Below, piece by piece: positions 28,495-36,735 of a stretch of DNA of 64,000 bases (position 1 is the stretch's first letter; each line of letters opens with the position of its first letter). A program made the translations under genes and the position numbers. The stretch is from NCBI RefSeq assembly GCF_000340885.1, contig NC_020291.1, positions 3,595,001-3,659,000 of the forward strand, in the 5' to 3' direction. The notes beneath the pieces were generated by a model, which had not been told where the DNA came from, ran no database searches, and saw only the letters and a program-made list of their open reading frames with translations. The stretch is from Clostridium saccharoperbutylacetonicum N1-4(HMT) (lineage in GTDB: Bacteria; Bacillota; Clostridia; Clostridiales; Clostridiaceae).

Positions 28495-28534
28495 AAGCAG
28501 GTATAACAAAATCTTCACCTTGCTATACCTGCTT
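28495..28534 (-). terminator. suf operon terminator
   Basis: AAGCAGGTATA and TATACCTGCTT form a perfect 11-base stem with an 18-base loop, 29 bases after the sufU stop. On the minus strand TTTTCAATGG follows. A second small hairpin (28470-28496) overlaps its far edge. Confidence 0.8.
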
Positions 28535-28563
28535 ATACTAAAATTATCTAATAAAATTTTTCT

Positions 28564-29001
28564 TTACGATCCTTGCTTTTTTTCTAGTGCTTCTTTTAAT
28601 GTATGCCAAGCTAAAACTGCACATTTTACTCTTGCAGGCATATTCGAAATATTTTTAAAAGCCATTGCATCTTCTAATGCATATAGTTCTTCATCATCTT
28701 TAATTTCTCTTTTTATCATTCCAATAAAAGTTTCAGTAAGCATTAAGGCTTCATAAATTTTTTTGCCTTTTATTAAATCTATCATTATTGATGTTGAGGC
28801 TTGAGATATAGCACACCCTTGTCCTGTGAATGCCAAATCTTCAATAGAATCATTGTTCAATTTAAGCTCTAATGTTATTTCATCTCCACAGCTTGGATTA
28901 TGTCCCTTTTCCTTAATATCAGGATTTTCTAAGCTTCTTTTATTATGCTTTGAAGTACTGTGTTCCATAATCAATTCTGTATAAATTGCATTTAAATCCA
29001 T
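28564..29001 (-). CDS. sufU: SufU iron-sulfur scaffold/sulfur-transfer protein
   Basis: A 145-residue SufU/IscU-type protein and the last gene of the suf operon. It accepts sulfur from SufS and passes it to the SufBCD scaffold. The three zinc/sulfur cysteines are Cys38 (NPSCGD), Cys63 (GQGCAIS) and Cys127 (VKCAVL), with Asp40 beside the first. The insertion of about 18 residues between the last two cysteines marks SufU over IscU. The start is ATG 29001 behind GGAGGTAATAG, four bases after the sufS stop. A longer in-frame reading from 29052 would overlap sufS and lacks a ribosome site. Confidence 0.9.
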   Translation of the reverse strand: MDLNAIYTELIMEHSTSKHNKRSLENPDIKEKGHNPSCGDEITLELKLNNDSIEDLAFTGQGCAISQASTSIMIDLIKGKKIYEALMLTETFIGMIKREIKDDEELYALEDAMAFKNISNMPARVKCAVLAWHTLKEALEKKQGS

Positions 29002-29005
29002 CCTA

Positions 29006-30235
29006 TTACCTCCATTTCGAAAACATTTCATATGTTTTCTTTGTTGCTTCAATTAATTTATCTACATCTTCTTTTGTATTGTAAAAGTAAAAACTTGCTC
29101 TACAAGTTGCATTTATACCCATATATCTCATAAGAGGCTGAGCACAATGATTTCCTGACCTTATTGCAACTTTATGAGAATCAAAAACAGAAGCAACATC
29201 ATGTGGATGAACTCCTTCTATGTCAAATGAAATTATCCCACCTCTATGGTTTAAATCTTTAGGTCCATAAATCTTTATATAGGGAAGCTTTTCAAATTCA
29301 TTTAAAGCATAACCTATAAGTTCTTTTTCAATTTCGTCTATCTTTTCCATACCTATATTTTCTAAATAATCAATTGCTGCTCCAAGACCAACAGCTCCTT
29401 CTACATTTTGTGTTCCACCTTCAAATCTTGATGGTAATTCAGCAAAAGTTGCTTCTTGCTCATAAACATATTCGATCATATCTCCACCAACTATATATGG
29501 AGGCATATTTTCTAGTAGCTCTTTCTTTCCGTAAACTACGCCTATTCCCATTGGCCCTAAAAGCTTGTGCCCTGAAAAAACTAAAAAATCTGAATCTAAG
29601 TCTCTAACACTTACCTTCATATGTGGTACACTTTGAGCTCCATCAACTATTACTATAGCACCTTTTGAATGAGCAAAGTCTATAATTTCTTTAACTGGAT
29701 TTATAGTCCCAAGTGCATTAGAAACTTGAGTAATACTAACGATTTTCGTCTTTTCAGTTATCTTAGTTTTTATTTCTTCTTCTGGAATTTCTCCATTTTC
29801 ATTTACATACATATATTTTAAAGTTGCTTTTTTTGCACTTGCTACAATCTGCCATGGAATAAGATTTGAATGATGTTCAGCAATTGAAATAACAATTTCA
29901 TCACCTTCATCAATATTATTCATTCCATAAGAAGAAGCAATAAGATTAAAGCCTTCTGTTGCATTTTTAGTAAAAATTACTTCTTTTGAAAATTCTGCAT
30001 CAATAAATTTTATTACTTTTTCTCTAGCATCATCATAAGCTTGAGTTGCATCTATACTTAATTTATAAGCACCTCTATGAGGATTTGCATTATTTAACTT
30101 ATAGTAATTTTCAATTGCATCTAAAACTTTAATTGGCTTTTGAGTTGTTGCACCACTATCTAAATAAACTAATCTTTCCCCTTTTTCATCAGCTTTTAAA
30201 ATAGGGAAATCTTTCAAAAAATCTACATTATTCAT
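29006..30235 (-). CDS. sufS: Cysteine desulfurase SufS
   Basis: A 409-residue group II cysteine desulfurase that takes sulfur from L-cysteine to form a persulfide. PLP-binding Lys224 lies in FSGHKLLGP, and the catalytic Cys364 lies in RSGNHCAQP, typical of SufS/CsdA. Length is normal. The ATG overlaps the end of sufD by eight bases, which points to coupled translation. SufU follows immediately and is its usual sulfur acceptor in Firmicutes. Confidence 0.94.
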   Translation of the reverse strand: MNNVDFLKDFPILKADEKGERLVYLDSGATTQKPIKVLDAIENYYKLNNANPHRGAYKLSIDATQAYDDAREKVIKFIDAEFSKEVIFTKNATEGFNLIASSYGMNNIDEGDEIVISIAEHHSNLIPWQIVASAKKATLKYMYVNENGEIPEEEIKTKITEKTKIVSITQVSNALGTINPVKEIIDFAHSKGAIVIVDGAQSVPHMKVSVRDLDSDFLVFSGHKLLGPMGIGVVYGKKELLENMPPYIVGGDMIEYVYEQEATFAELPSRFEGGTQNVEGAVGLGAAIDYLENIGMEKIDEIEKELIGYALNEFEKLPYIKIYGPKDLNHRGGIISFDIEGVHPHDVASVFDSHKVAIRSGNHCAQPLMRYMGINATCRASFYFYNTKEDVDKLIEATKKTYEMFSKWR

Positions 30236-31325
30236 TTTTCAATCCCCTGTCTACATTTTCTAATATTTCTTCTATGATACTTTCATGACCAATAGAGTCT
30301 ATTATTGGATTAAAAGCTGCTCTAACAATTATAATTTTAGCTTCATCATAACTTAACCCTCTAGACATCAAATAAAATAATTTGTTTTCATCAATTCTTC
30401 CTGACGAAGCAGCATGTTCTCCTGATACATCATCTTCTGAACAAAGTAATATTGGCATTGCTTTTGCTCTCGCTTTCTTTGAAAGTAACATACAATATTC
30501 ATCTTCTGCGCCAACACTCTTAGATGCACCTGTCTTAAAATCTAAAGTTCCTTTAAATGCCTTTTTAGCTTCCCCTTGAAGAGCTCCTTTTACATTTATA
30601 TTAGAATTACTCATTTTACCCTTATGCGCAATGATGTAATTAATATCGATAAGTTTCTTTTTACTTCCTAAATATATTGAATTTACATTTGAAGTTGCTT
30701 TATCGCCAATTAAGTCTCCATGATAATTATAAACACTGTATTTTCCACCAAGATCTATTGTTATAAAATCAACTCTTCCATCTTCTTCAACGTCAGAAAC
30801 ATTGGAATCAAAATGGGCTATATTATCATTTAAGAAATTCACCTTAGTTAATTTTATTTCACTGTCTTTCTTTGAAAATACCGTACAAATTCCATTATGA
30901 TAACCAGTTGAATCATCTAAAGATTTATATTTTACTATAATTGAAGCCTTTGAATTTTCTTCACCAATTATAATTAAATTATCTACAAGGGTACTATTAT
31001 CTTTATCAAAATCAAACTCTATTACTATTGGTTCATCAATTATTTGATCTTTTCCTATTGTTATTAAATATCCATGATCAAAATCTTCTTTGCCTTGCTT
31101 TATAAGCTCTTCACTAACTCCATATTGAAATTTTTTATATAATGGAAATATCTTATCCTTTGCTAATTTTTGAATATCAACATCATCACTACATTTAATT
31201 TTTACATTGTCAAAGTTTCTAAGATCTCCAATATTTAATTCTCCAAGGCTTATATCATTAATATTCACCCAGCTTTTTGTTCTTATTGGAGTTTTATTTA
31301 AATTATTAAATTGTATAGCCTTCAT
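30228..31325 (-). CDS. sufD: Fe-S assembly protein SufD
   Basis: A 365-residue SufD, partner of SufB and SufC in the scaffold complex. The C-terminal half carries the SufB/D beta-helix and the conserved region with HAASSGRIDE and YLMSRGLSYDEA. I set the start at ATG 31325 because AGGTG lies six bases upstream. A GTG at 31334, directly abutting the sufB stop, would add three residues. The N-terminus is variable, as is usual for SufD. The gene is tightly packed between sufB and sufS. Confidence 0.9.
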   Translation of the reverse strand: MKAIQFNNLNKTPIRTKSWVNINDISLGELNIGDLRNFDNVKIKCSDDVDIQKLAKDKIFPLYKKFQYGVSEELIKQGKEDFDHGYLITIGKDQIIDEPIVIEFDFDKDNSTLVDNLIIIGEENSKASIIVKYKSLDDSTGYHNGICTVFSKKDSEIKLTKVNFLNDNIAHFDSNVSDVEEDGRVDFITIDLGGKYSVYNYHGDLIGDKATSNVNSIYLGSKKKLIDINYIIAHKGKMSNSNINVKGALQGEAKKAFKGTLDFKTGASKSVGAEDEYCMLLSKKARAKAMPILLCSEDDVSGEHAASSGRIDENKLFYLMSRGLSYDEAKIIIVRAAFNPIIDSIGHESIIEEILENVDRGLKNE

Positions 31326-31334
31326 TTCATTCAC

Positions 31335-32744
31335 CTACCCTATGCTTCCTTCTAATTCTATGTTTATTAAATTATTCATTTCGACTGCATATTCTAATGG
31401 TAATTCTTTTGATATAGGCTCTACAAAACCTCTTACTATCATTGATTTTGCTTCATCTTCACTTATTCCTCTAGTCATAAGATAGAATATAGATTCATCA
31501 CTTATCTTACCAATTTTTGCTTCATGGCCAATTTCAACATCATCATTTAATAAATCTATTACTGGAATTGTATCAGATTTTGATTTATTATCTAACATTA
31601 GAGATTCACAAGATACTATAGATTTTGAATTATAAGCATTTTCGGTAACTTTTAATACCCCTCTATAAGTAGCTTTTCCACCATTTCTTGATATTGATTT
31701 TGAGTTTATAGTTGAAGAAGTGTTTGGTGCAGCGTGTATAACCTTTGCCCCAGTATCTAAGTTTTGTCCCTTACCTGCAAAAGATACTCCTGTAAATTCT
31801 GCTCTTGCTCCTTCTCCCTTTAAAATGCTCATAGGATATAGCATTGATATTTGTGATCCAAAGGAACCTGATACCCATTCTATTGTTGCATTTTTTTCAA
31901 CTATTGCTCTCTTAGTATTTAAGTTAAGCATATTCTTGGACCAATTTTCTATAGTACTATATCTAAGAGTTGCACCTTCTTTTACATAAAGCTCAACGCA
32001 GCCAGCATGTAAATTAGTAACACTATATTTAGGAGCTGAACAGCCTTCTATAAAATGAAGTTTTGCTCCTTCATCTACTATTATTAATGTATGTTCAAAT
32101 TGTCCTGCTCCAGGTGAATTTAATCTAAAATAAGATTGAAGTGGTATGTCAACATTAACACCTTTAGGAACATACACAAATGATCCCCCTGACCAAACTG
32201 CTCCATGAAGTGCAACAAATTTATGATCATTTGGTGTAACACACTTCATAAAATATTCCTTAACTAAATCCTCATGTTCTCTTAAAGCAGTCTCCATGTC
32301 AGTATAAATAACACCTTGTTTTACTAAATCTTCTTTAATACTATGATAAACAACTTCAGAATCATATTGCGCTCCAACTCCAGCAAGAGATTTCTTTTCA
32401 GCTTCTGGAATTCCAAGTAAATCAAAGGTTTTCTTAATATCTTCAGGTACTTCATCCCAAGAACCTACTAAATTGCTCTTTGGTCTTACATAAGTTACAA
32501 TGTTATCCATATCTAAAGCTTCTAAGGATGGTCCCCAAGTTGGTAAGTTTAATTTATTATATGTTTCTAGAGCTTTTAATCTAAAGTCTCTCATCCATTT
32601 GGCTTCATTTTTTTCCTCTGAAATAGTTTCAATTATATCCCTTGTTAATCCCTTTTCAGATTTAAAACTAAAACTATCTTCGTTTTTAACATCATAGATT
32701 CCTCTATCCATTTCCTTTATATAAGTTTTCTTCTTGCTTTCCAT
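31335..32744 (-). CDS. sufB: Fe-S assembly protein SufB
   Basis: A 469-residue SufB, the main iron-sulfur scaffold subunit. Its central beta-helix includes CVTPNDHKF, WSGGSFVYVPKGV and the HEAKIGKISDE region near the C-terminus, which holds the His and Glu used in cluster assembly. Length is typical. The ATG follows AAAGGTGG, 15 bases after sufC, and its stop abuts the sufD start. It is essential in organisms where SUF is the only assembly system. Confidence 0.96.
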   Translation of the reverse strand: MESKKKTYIKEMDRGIYDVKNEDSFSFKSEKGLTRDIIETISEEKNEAKWMRDFRLKALETYNKLNLPTWGPSLEALDMDNIVTYVRPKSNLVGSWDEVPEDIKKTFDLLGIPEAEKKSLAGVGAQYDSEVVYHSIKEDLVKQGVIYTDMETALREHEDLVKEYFMKCVTPNDHKFVALHGAVWSGGSFVYVPKGVNVDIPLQSYFRLNSPGAGQFEHTLIIVDEGAKLHFIEGCSAPKYSVTNLHAGCVELYVKEGATLRYSTIENWSKNMLNLNTKRAIVEKNATIEWVSGSFGSQISMLYPMSILKGEGARAEFTGVSFAGKGQNLDTGAKVIHAAPNTSSTINSKSISRNGGKATYRGVLKVTENAYNSKSIVSCESLMLDNKSKSDTIPVIDLLNDDVEIGHEAKIGKISDESIFYLMTRGISEDEAKSMIVRGFVEPISKELPLEYAVEMNNLINIELEGSIG

Positions 32745-32759
32745 CTTAATTCACCACCT

Positions 32760-33512
32760 TTATATTGCTACATTTTCTTTAAAAGCTTCATACCCATTTT
32801 CTTCAATAGTTTGTGCTAAACTTCTATCTCCAGTTTTAACTATTTTCCCATCAACTAAAACATGAACATAATCAGGATTTAAATTTTCTAATATTTTTGT
32901 ATTATGAGTTATGATTAAAACTCCATTATCTTCATTTGAAAACATCTTAATCCCTTTAGAAACAATTCTTATAGCATCAACATCTAATCCTGAATCAGAT
33001 TCATCTAAAATTGCTAGTTTAGGATTTAAAGTTAACATTTGAAGTATTTCATTTTTCTTCTTTTCTCCACCTGAAAATCCAACATTTAAATATCTGCTTG
33101 CATAGCTTTCATCGATTTTTAATTCTTTCATATTATTTTGTAAATCTATATTGAATTTAAAATGTTTAAGCATATTTCCATCTGAAGATCTCTTTGCATA
33201 CTTTAAAAAATTCTCTACTGTTATTCCTGGAATCTCTTCAGGATATTGAAAAGATAAAAACAATCCCTTTTTTGCTCTTTCATCGGTTTTTAATTCATTT
33301 ATGTTTTCTTCTTCAAACTCTATATTTCCACTTAATCTTTTATATTTGGGGTTATTTAAAAGAGCATTTGCTAGGGTAGATTTTCCTGCTCCATTTGGCC
33401 CCATAATAACATGAATTTCACCTTTATTTATTTCTAAATTTAATCCTTTTAAGATTTCTTTATTATCTGCTTCAATTCTTAAATCACATACTTTTAACAA
33501 ACTATTATTCAT
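32760..33512 (-). CDS. sufC: Fe-S assembly ATPase SufC
   Basis: A 250-residue ABC-type ATPase and the first gene of the suf operon. Walker A is GPNGAGKST (38-46), the signature is FSGGEKKK (about 148-155), and Walker B is LAILDESDSGLD, with the Asp variant typical of SufC. It binds SufB and SufD and drives their conformational change. The ATG at 33512 follows TAGGAG. A promoter with two palindromic operator-like sites lies about 100-170 bases upstream. Confidence 0.95.
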   Translation of the reverse strand: MNNSLLKVCDLRIEADNKEILKGLNLEINKGEIHVIMGPNGAGKSTLANALLNNPKYKRLSGNIEFEEENINELKTDERAKKGLFLSFQYPEEIPGITVENFLKYAKRSSDGNMLKHFKFNIDLQNNMKELKIDESYASRYLNVGFSGGEKKKNEILQMLTLNPKLAILDESDSGLDVDAIRIVSKGIKMFSNEDNGVLIITHNTKILENLNPDYVHVLVDGKIVKTGDRSLAQTIEENGYEAFKENVAI

Positions 33513-33615
33513 AACAATTCTCCTATTCTACTAATATTTAATTAATTATTTTCTAAAAATTATATTACAATCTCCAAAATGTAACTATTTATAATTTCTT
33601 AATATGTATAATTTA

Positions 33616-33640
33616 AAAAGTGCATTTTAAATACACTTTT
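33616..33640. promoter_or_regulatory. NsrR/Rrf2-like operator 1
   Basis: A near-perfect palindrome around GTGCATTTTAAATACAC, 12 bases each side of base 33628 with one mismatched pair. The core ATTTnAAAT and spacing match the known NsrR site type (AAGATGCATTT and its inverse). It lies immediately downstream of the suf -10 and so covers the likely start of transcription. Confidence 0.7.
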
Positions 33641-33669
33641 ATATTAGCACAAGATTTTTTAATGTGCAA
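33641..33669 (-). promoter_or_regulatory. sufC promoter
   Basis: On the minus strand TTGCAC (33669-33664) and TAATAT (33646-33641) are separated by exactly 17 bases, a good sigma-A promoter. The -35 lies inside operator 2 and the -10 abuts operator 1, as expected for repression by steric block. Confidence 0.7.
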
Positions 33670-33683
33670 TACAAATACACATT
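33661..33683. promoter_or_regulatory. NsrR/Rrf2-like operator 2
   Basis: AATGTGCAATACAAATACAC and the following three bases form a 23-base imperfect palindrome centred on 33672. Half-site AAATACACATT resembles AAATACACTTT of operator 1, and the central spacing is the same. It overlaps the suf -35. Confidence 0.6.
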
Positions 33684-33697
33684 TTATTTTTCACCAA

Positions 33698-33725
33698 TTT
33701 ACTTTTTCTTATTTTCAGTTATAAT
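33698..33725 (+). promoter_or_regulatory. Possible promoter of element B and the Rrf2-type gene
   Basis: TTTACT (33698-33703) and TATAAT (33720-33725) are 16 bases apart on the plus strand. Transcription from here would pass through structured element B before reaching the regulator gene, giving a leader of about 300 bases. Confidence 0.45.
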
Positions 33726-33793
33726 ATAGTTATTCACTTACGATAACCTTATTTAGTAATTAAATTTAGATATGTATAAATCTTTTATTAACA

Positions 33794-34009
33794 ACACTAC
33801 ACTAGAAATCAGATGCATTTTCTGGAGCAGGCATGTGAAATTGAGCTGATGAAGTTTCTAAATGGGAGCTTGTTTCATTTTTAGCTTGTCCAGATTTTAC
33901 ATCTGGAACACGCTGAAATGACGACAAGCCCACATTTAGAACCTACCAGCGAAAATTTCACTAGTCCTGCAGAAGACAACTGTATTTGATTTCGGTAATT
34001 CTTCCATAT
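33794..34009 (+). ncRNA. Structured RNA or MITE-like element, copy B
   Basis: A 216-base rod that folds almost end to end. Visible stems are GAAATC/GATTTC (33805-33810 with 33988-33993), GCAGG/CCTGC (33827-33831 with 33966-33970), TGAAATT/AATTTCA (33836 with 33954), GCTG/CAGC, CTAAATG/CATTTAG, GCTTGT/ACAAGC and an apical CCAGAT/ATCTGG. Copy A at 4951-5300 keeps the same stems with changed bases (GAAATT/AATTTC, GCGG/CCGC), so the pairing is supported by covariation. It ends about 28 bases before the Rrf2-type start codon and thus lies in its leader. The family is not recognised. Confidence 0.65.
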
Positions 34010-34037
34010 CACCTATATACAGAAAGGATGAGAAAAT

Positions 34038-34433
34038 ATGAACTTATCTAAGTTTTCAGATTATGCTTTTAGAATTTTAATATATTTGGCTAAAAACCAA
34101 GATAAAATATGTACTGTAGAAGAATTGGCATCAAAACTTGAAATATCAGAGCATCATTTAAAAAAAATAGTCCATAGATTAGGTAAAACTGAATATGTAA
34201 TATCCACTAAAGGAAGAAATGGTGGATTAAAACTTGGAATGCCTCCTAAAGATATTAATCTTGGTAACATCTTAATCATTACTGAAGATAGTATAAATCT
34301 CGACGAATGTTTTTCAAGTGGAAAGGATTCTTGTGCTCCATCATCTAAATGTAAGTTGAAACATATACTCCACTCTTCAATTAAGTCCTTTATTGATGAA
34401 ATTAGTAAATATACGTTACAAGATATTATTTAA
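34038..34433 (+). CDS. Rrf2 family regulator, NsrR-like cysteine spacing
   Basis: A 131-residue Rrf2 protein with an N-terminal winged helix (about 1-70, FSDYAFRILIYLA onward) and three cysteines at 91, 99 and 105 (C-x7-C-x5-C). This is close to the cluster-binding pattern of NsrR and suggests an Fe-S or NO-responsive sensor. It is divergent from sufCBDSU, and two palindromes of the NsrR type lie on the suf promoter, so it probably controls that operon and perhaps itself. The ATG follows AAAGGATGA. IscR-like function is the main alternative. Confidence 0.85.
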   Translation: MNLSKFSDYAFRILIYLAKNQDKICTVEELASKLEISEHHLKKIVHRLGKTEYVISTKGRNGGLKLGMPPKDINLGNILIITEDSINLDECFSSGKDSCAPSSKCKLKHILHSSIKSFIDEISKYTLQDII

Positions 34434-34491
34434 TTTGAGGCAACTATAGCACATTTTTGTGAATGATGAATAATGAATGATTTGTATACAC

Positions 34492-34535
34492 AAAAAAGGT
34501 ATTCTATCAATGTTCTTGATAGAATACCTTTTATT
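34492..34535. terminator. Bidirectional terminator between rrf2-type gene and fruA
   Basis: AAGGTATTCTATCA and TGATAGAATACCTT form a perfect 14-base stem with a seven-base loop, extended by A and T runs on both sides. It serves the convergent regulator and fruA genes. Confidence 0.9.
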
Positions 34536-34565
34536 ATGTCTAAATTAATCTTTATCTTATATTTT

Positions 34566-36491
34566 CTATTGTTCTACTGGTTTCTTTAATATACCTAATA
34601 TTACTGCACCAACTACAGAACCTACAAGTATTGCTATAAGATATGAAATTGGATTAGATACTATAGCAATTACAAAGATTCCACCATGAGGTGCTCTTAA
34701 TGCACATCCAAATGCCATTGAAAGTGCCCCTGCTACAGCTGAACCAATTATACAAGATGGTAATACTCTTATTGGATCTGCTGCTGCAAAAGGTATTGCA
34801 CCTTCTGAGATAAATGAAAGACCCATTATATAGTTTACTAGTCCTGCTTGCCTGTCTTTTTCAGTAAATTTGTTTCTGAAAACTGTAGTACAAATTGCAA
34901 TTACAAGTGGTGGAACCATACCACCAGCCATAACAGCTGCCATTATATCAAAGTTTCCACTAGCAAGTGATGCTGTACCGAAAAGATAAGCTGCTTTGTT
35001 AACTGGTCCACCCATATCAACTGACATCATACCACCTAATACAATACCTAAAAGAATCTTACTAGTACCACCCATTGAACCAAGTGCTCCACTGATAGAT
35101 GTGTTAATTACACCCATTACTGGATTTATGAATAAAATTATTACACCAATTAAGAATGTTCCAATTAAAGGATATAATAATACTGGCTTAATACCTTCTA
35201 AACTTCTTGGTAAACCTGCAAATATCTTCTTTAATGCATTAACTAAATATCCAGCAATAAAACCTGCAAGTAATGCTCCTAAGAAACCTGAACTAACTGC
35301 TGGTGCCTTTGGATCAAATGCACTTGCAAAAGTAATACCGGCATTAGCTAAAGCACCACCAACAAAACCTACAGCAAGGGCTGGTCTGTCTCCAATGCTC
35401 ATTGCTATAAATCCAGCAAGAACTGGTAACATAAATCCAAATGCAGTACCACCAATTTTCATTAGTACAGCTGCAAGTGGTGTTCCTGAACCAAATCCAC
35501 TAGGATTAGCAGGATTAAATGTATCAAAAAGGAATGCTAAAGCTATAAGTATACCACCACCTATAACAAATGGTAACATATGCGATACGCCATTCATAAG
35601 GTGTTTGTATATTTGACGTCCTACTGATTCATTTCCTATATCTACACTTCCTTCTTCTCCTTTACCATCGTGATGGTAAACAGAAGCATTTCCGCTTGTA
35701 GCTTGATTAATTAAATCTTTAGCTTTGTGAATACCATTAGCAACTGTTGTCTTAATAAGTTTTTTACCATCAAATCTCGCCATTTCAACATTTTTGTCAG
35801 CTGCAATGATTATACAATCAGCATTAGCGATTTCTTCTTTAGTTAATACATTTTTAGCTCCTCCAGAACCATTTGTTTCAACTTTAATTGATACGCCTAA
35901 TTCTTTAGCTTTATTTTCCAAGCTTTCAGCTGCCATATATGTATGTGCAATACCTGTTGGGCAAGCAGTTACTGCCAATATTTTATAACCTTTATCACTC
36001 ATAGTATTCTCTCCTTTCACTTCATCTGGGAACTTTTCATTTTCTTTTTTATCAATTAATTTTAGAAATTCATCTTTGTCTGAACAATTAATTAAATTGC
36101 TTCTAAATGTTTCATCCATCAATATAGTTGATAGTCTTGCTAATACTTCTAAGTGTAAATTATCATTATTATCTGGAACTGCAATCATGAAGAAAAGGTT
36201 TGCAGGCTGTCCATCTAAAGAATCATAATCAACACCATTTTTACATATAGCTGCTGCTAGTGAAGCATTTTTAACAGCTTTTGTTTTGCCGTGAGGAATT
36301 GCAATTCCATCCCCTATTCCTGTTGTACTTAATTCTTCTCTAGCTAATATTGCTTTTTTATATTCTTGTTTATCATTTAAATTTCCTGTCTTATCCATTA
36401 GGTCAACTAATTCATTAATACATTGTTCTTTAGTACTAGGATTAAAATCTAAATTTATTCCTTCTTTGTGTAATAAATCTACGATTCTCAT
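34566..36491 (-). CDS. fruA: Fructose PTS enzyme IIABC
   Basis: A 641-residue fructose-specific phosphotransferase permease in IIA-IIB-IIC order. The IIA domain (1-150) has phospho-His67 in IAIPHGKTK, the IIB domain (about 168-265) has phospho-Cys177 in TACPTGIAHT, and the IIC domain (about 290-640) spans the membrane with multiple segments. It imports fructose as fructose-1-phosphate, the substrate of the adjacent FruK. The ATG follows GAGGAGG. A gap of 244 bases with a long inverted repeat separates it from fruK, which may set its level relative to the first two genes. Confidence 0.95.
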   Translation of the reverse strand: MRIVDLLHKEGINLDFNPSTKEQCINELVDLMDKTGNLNDKQEYKKAILAREELSTTGIGDGIAIPHGKTKAVKNASLAAAICKNGVDYDSLDGQPANLFFMIAVPDNNDNLHLEVLARLSTILMDETFRSNLINCSDKDEFLKLIDKKENEKFPDEVKGENTMSDKGYKILAVTACPTGIAHTYMAAESLENKAKELGVSIKVETNGSGGAKNVLTKEEIANADCIIIAADKNVEMARFDGKKLIKTTVANGIHKAKDLINQATSGNASVYHHDGKGEEGSVDIGNESVGRQIYKHLMNGVSHMLPFVIGGGILIALAFLFDTFNPANPSGFGSGTPLAAVLMKIGGTAFGFMLPVLAGFIAMSIGDRPALAVGFVGGALANAGITFASAFDPKAPAVSSGFLGALLAGFIAGYLVNALKKIFAGLPRSLEGIKPVLLYPLIGTFLIGVIILFINPVMGVINTSISGALGSMGGTSKILLGIVLGGMMSVDMGGPVNKAAYLFGTASLASGNFDIMAAVMAGGMVPPLVIAICTTVFRNKFTEKDRQAGLVNYIMGLSFISEGAIPFAAADPIRVLPSCIIGSAVAGALSMAFGCALRAPHGGIFVIAIVSNPISYLIAILVGSVVGAVILGILKKPVEQ

Positions 36492-36618
36492 ACTTTGATC
36501 CTCCTCAAAATAAAATATAATTTCAATATAATAAATAAAAAGTTATAATACCTTTTAGTATTAACGATTACAGTTATATTGTTTCATAGTTTTCATTTAA
36601 TAAGTATTTATTAAACAA

Positions 36619-36713
36619 TTTAATATATGTTGCATCTAATATTACATTAATCAATATAATGATTAAAATGTAGCTTAATTTAATTAAATTTTGTAACTAC
36701 AACATATATTAAA
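36619..36713 (-). other. Inverted repeat in the fruK-fruA gap
   Basis: Perfect 14-base arms TTTAATATATGTTG (36619-36632) and CAACATATATTAAA (36700-36713) enclose 67 bases. The loop contains ACATT...AATGT and ATTAATC/GATTAA pairings, so the whole can fold compactly. It lies inside the fru operon and could act as an RNA processing or stability element. No T tract follows, so it is not a plain terminator. Confidence 0.55.
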
Positions 36714-36735
36714 TATCAATTTGCTAAATAATTTA

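Noticed and set aside
29002..29052. Longer SufU beginning at 29052
   Set aside because: It would overlap sufS by nearly 50 bases and has no ribosome site, while ATG 29001 has GGAGG just upstream.
33836..33960. CTGATGA and GAAA in element B resemble hammerhead ribozyme core words
   Set aside because: The flanking TGAAATT and AATTTCA pair with each other, so there are only two helices at that junction. A hammerhead needs three, and no UH cleavage site is placed correctly.
34996..35616. Long antisense open frame of 206 codons opposite fruA
   Set aside because: It mirrors codon bias of the fruA frame, shows low-complexity Ile/Pro/Asn composition, and has no ribosome site.
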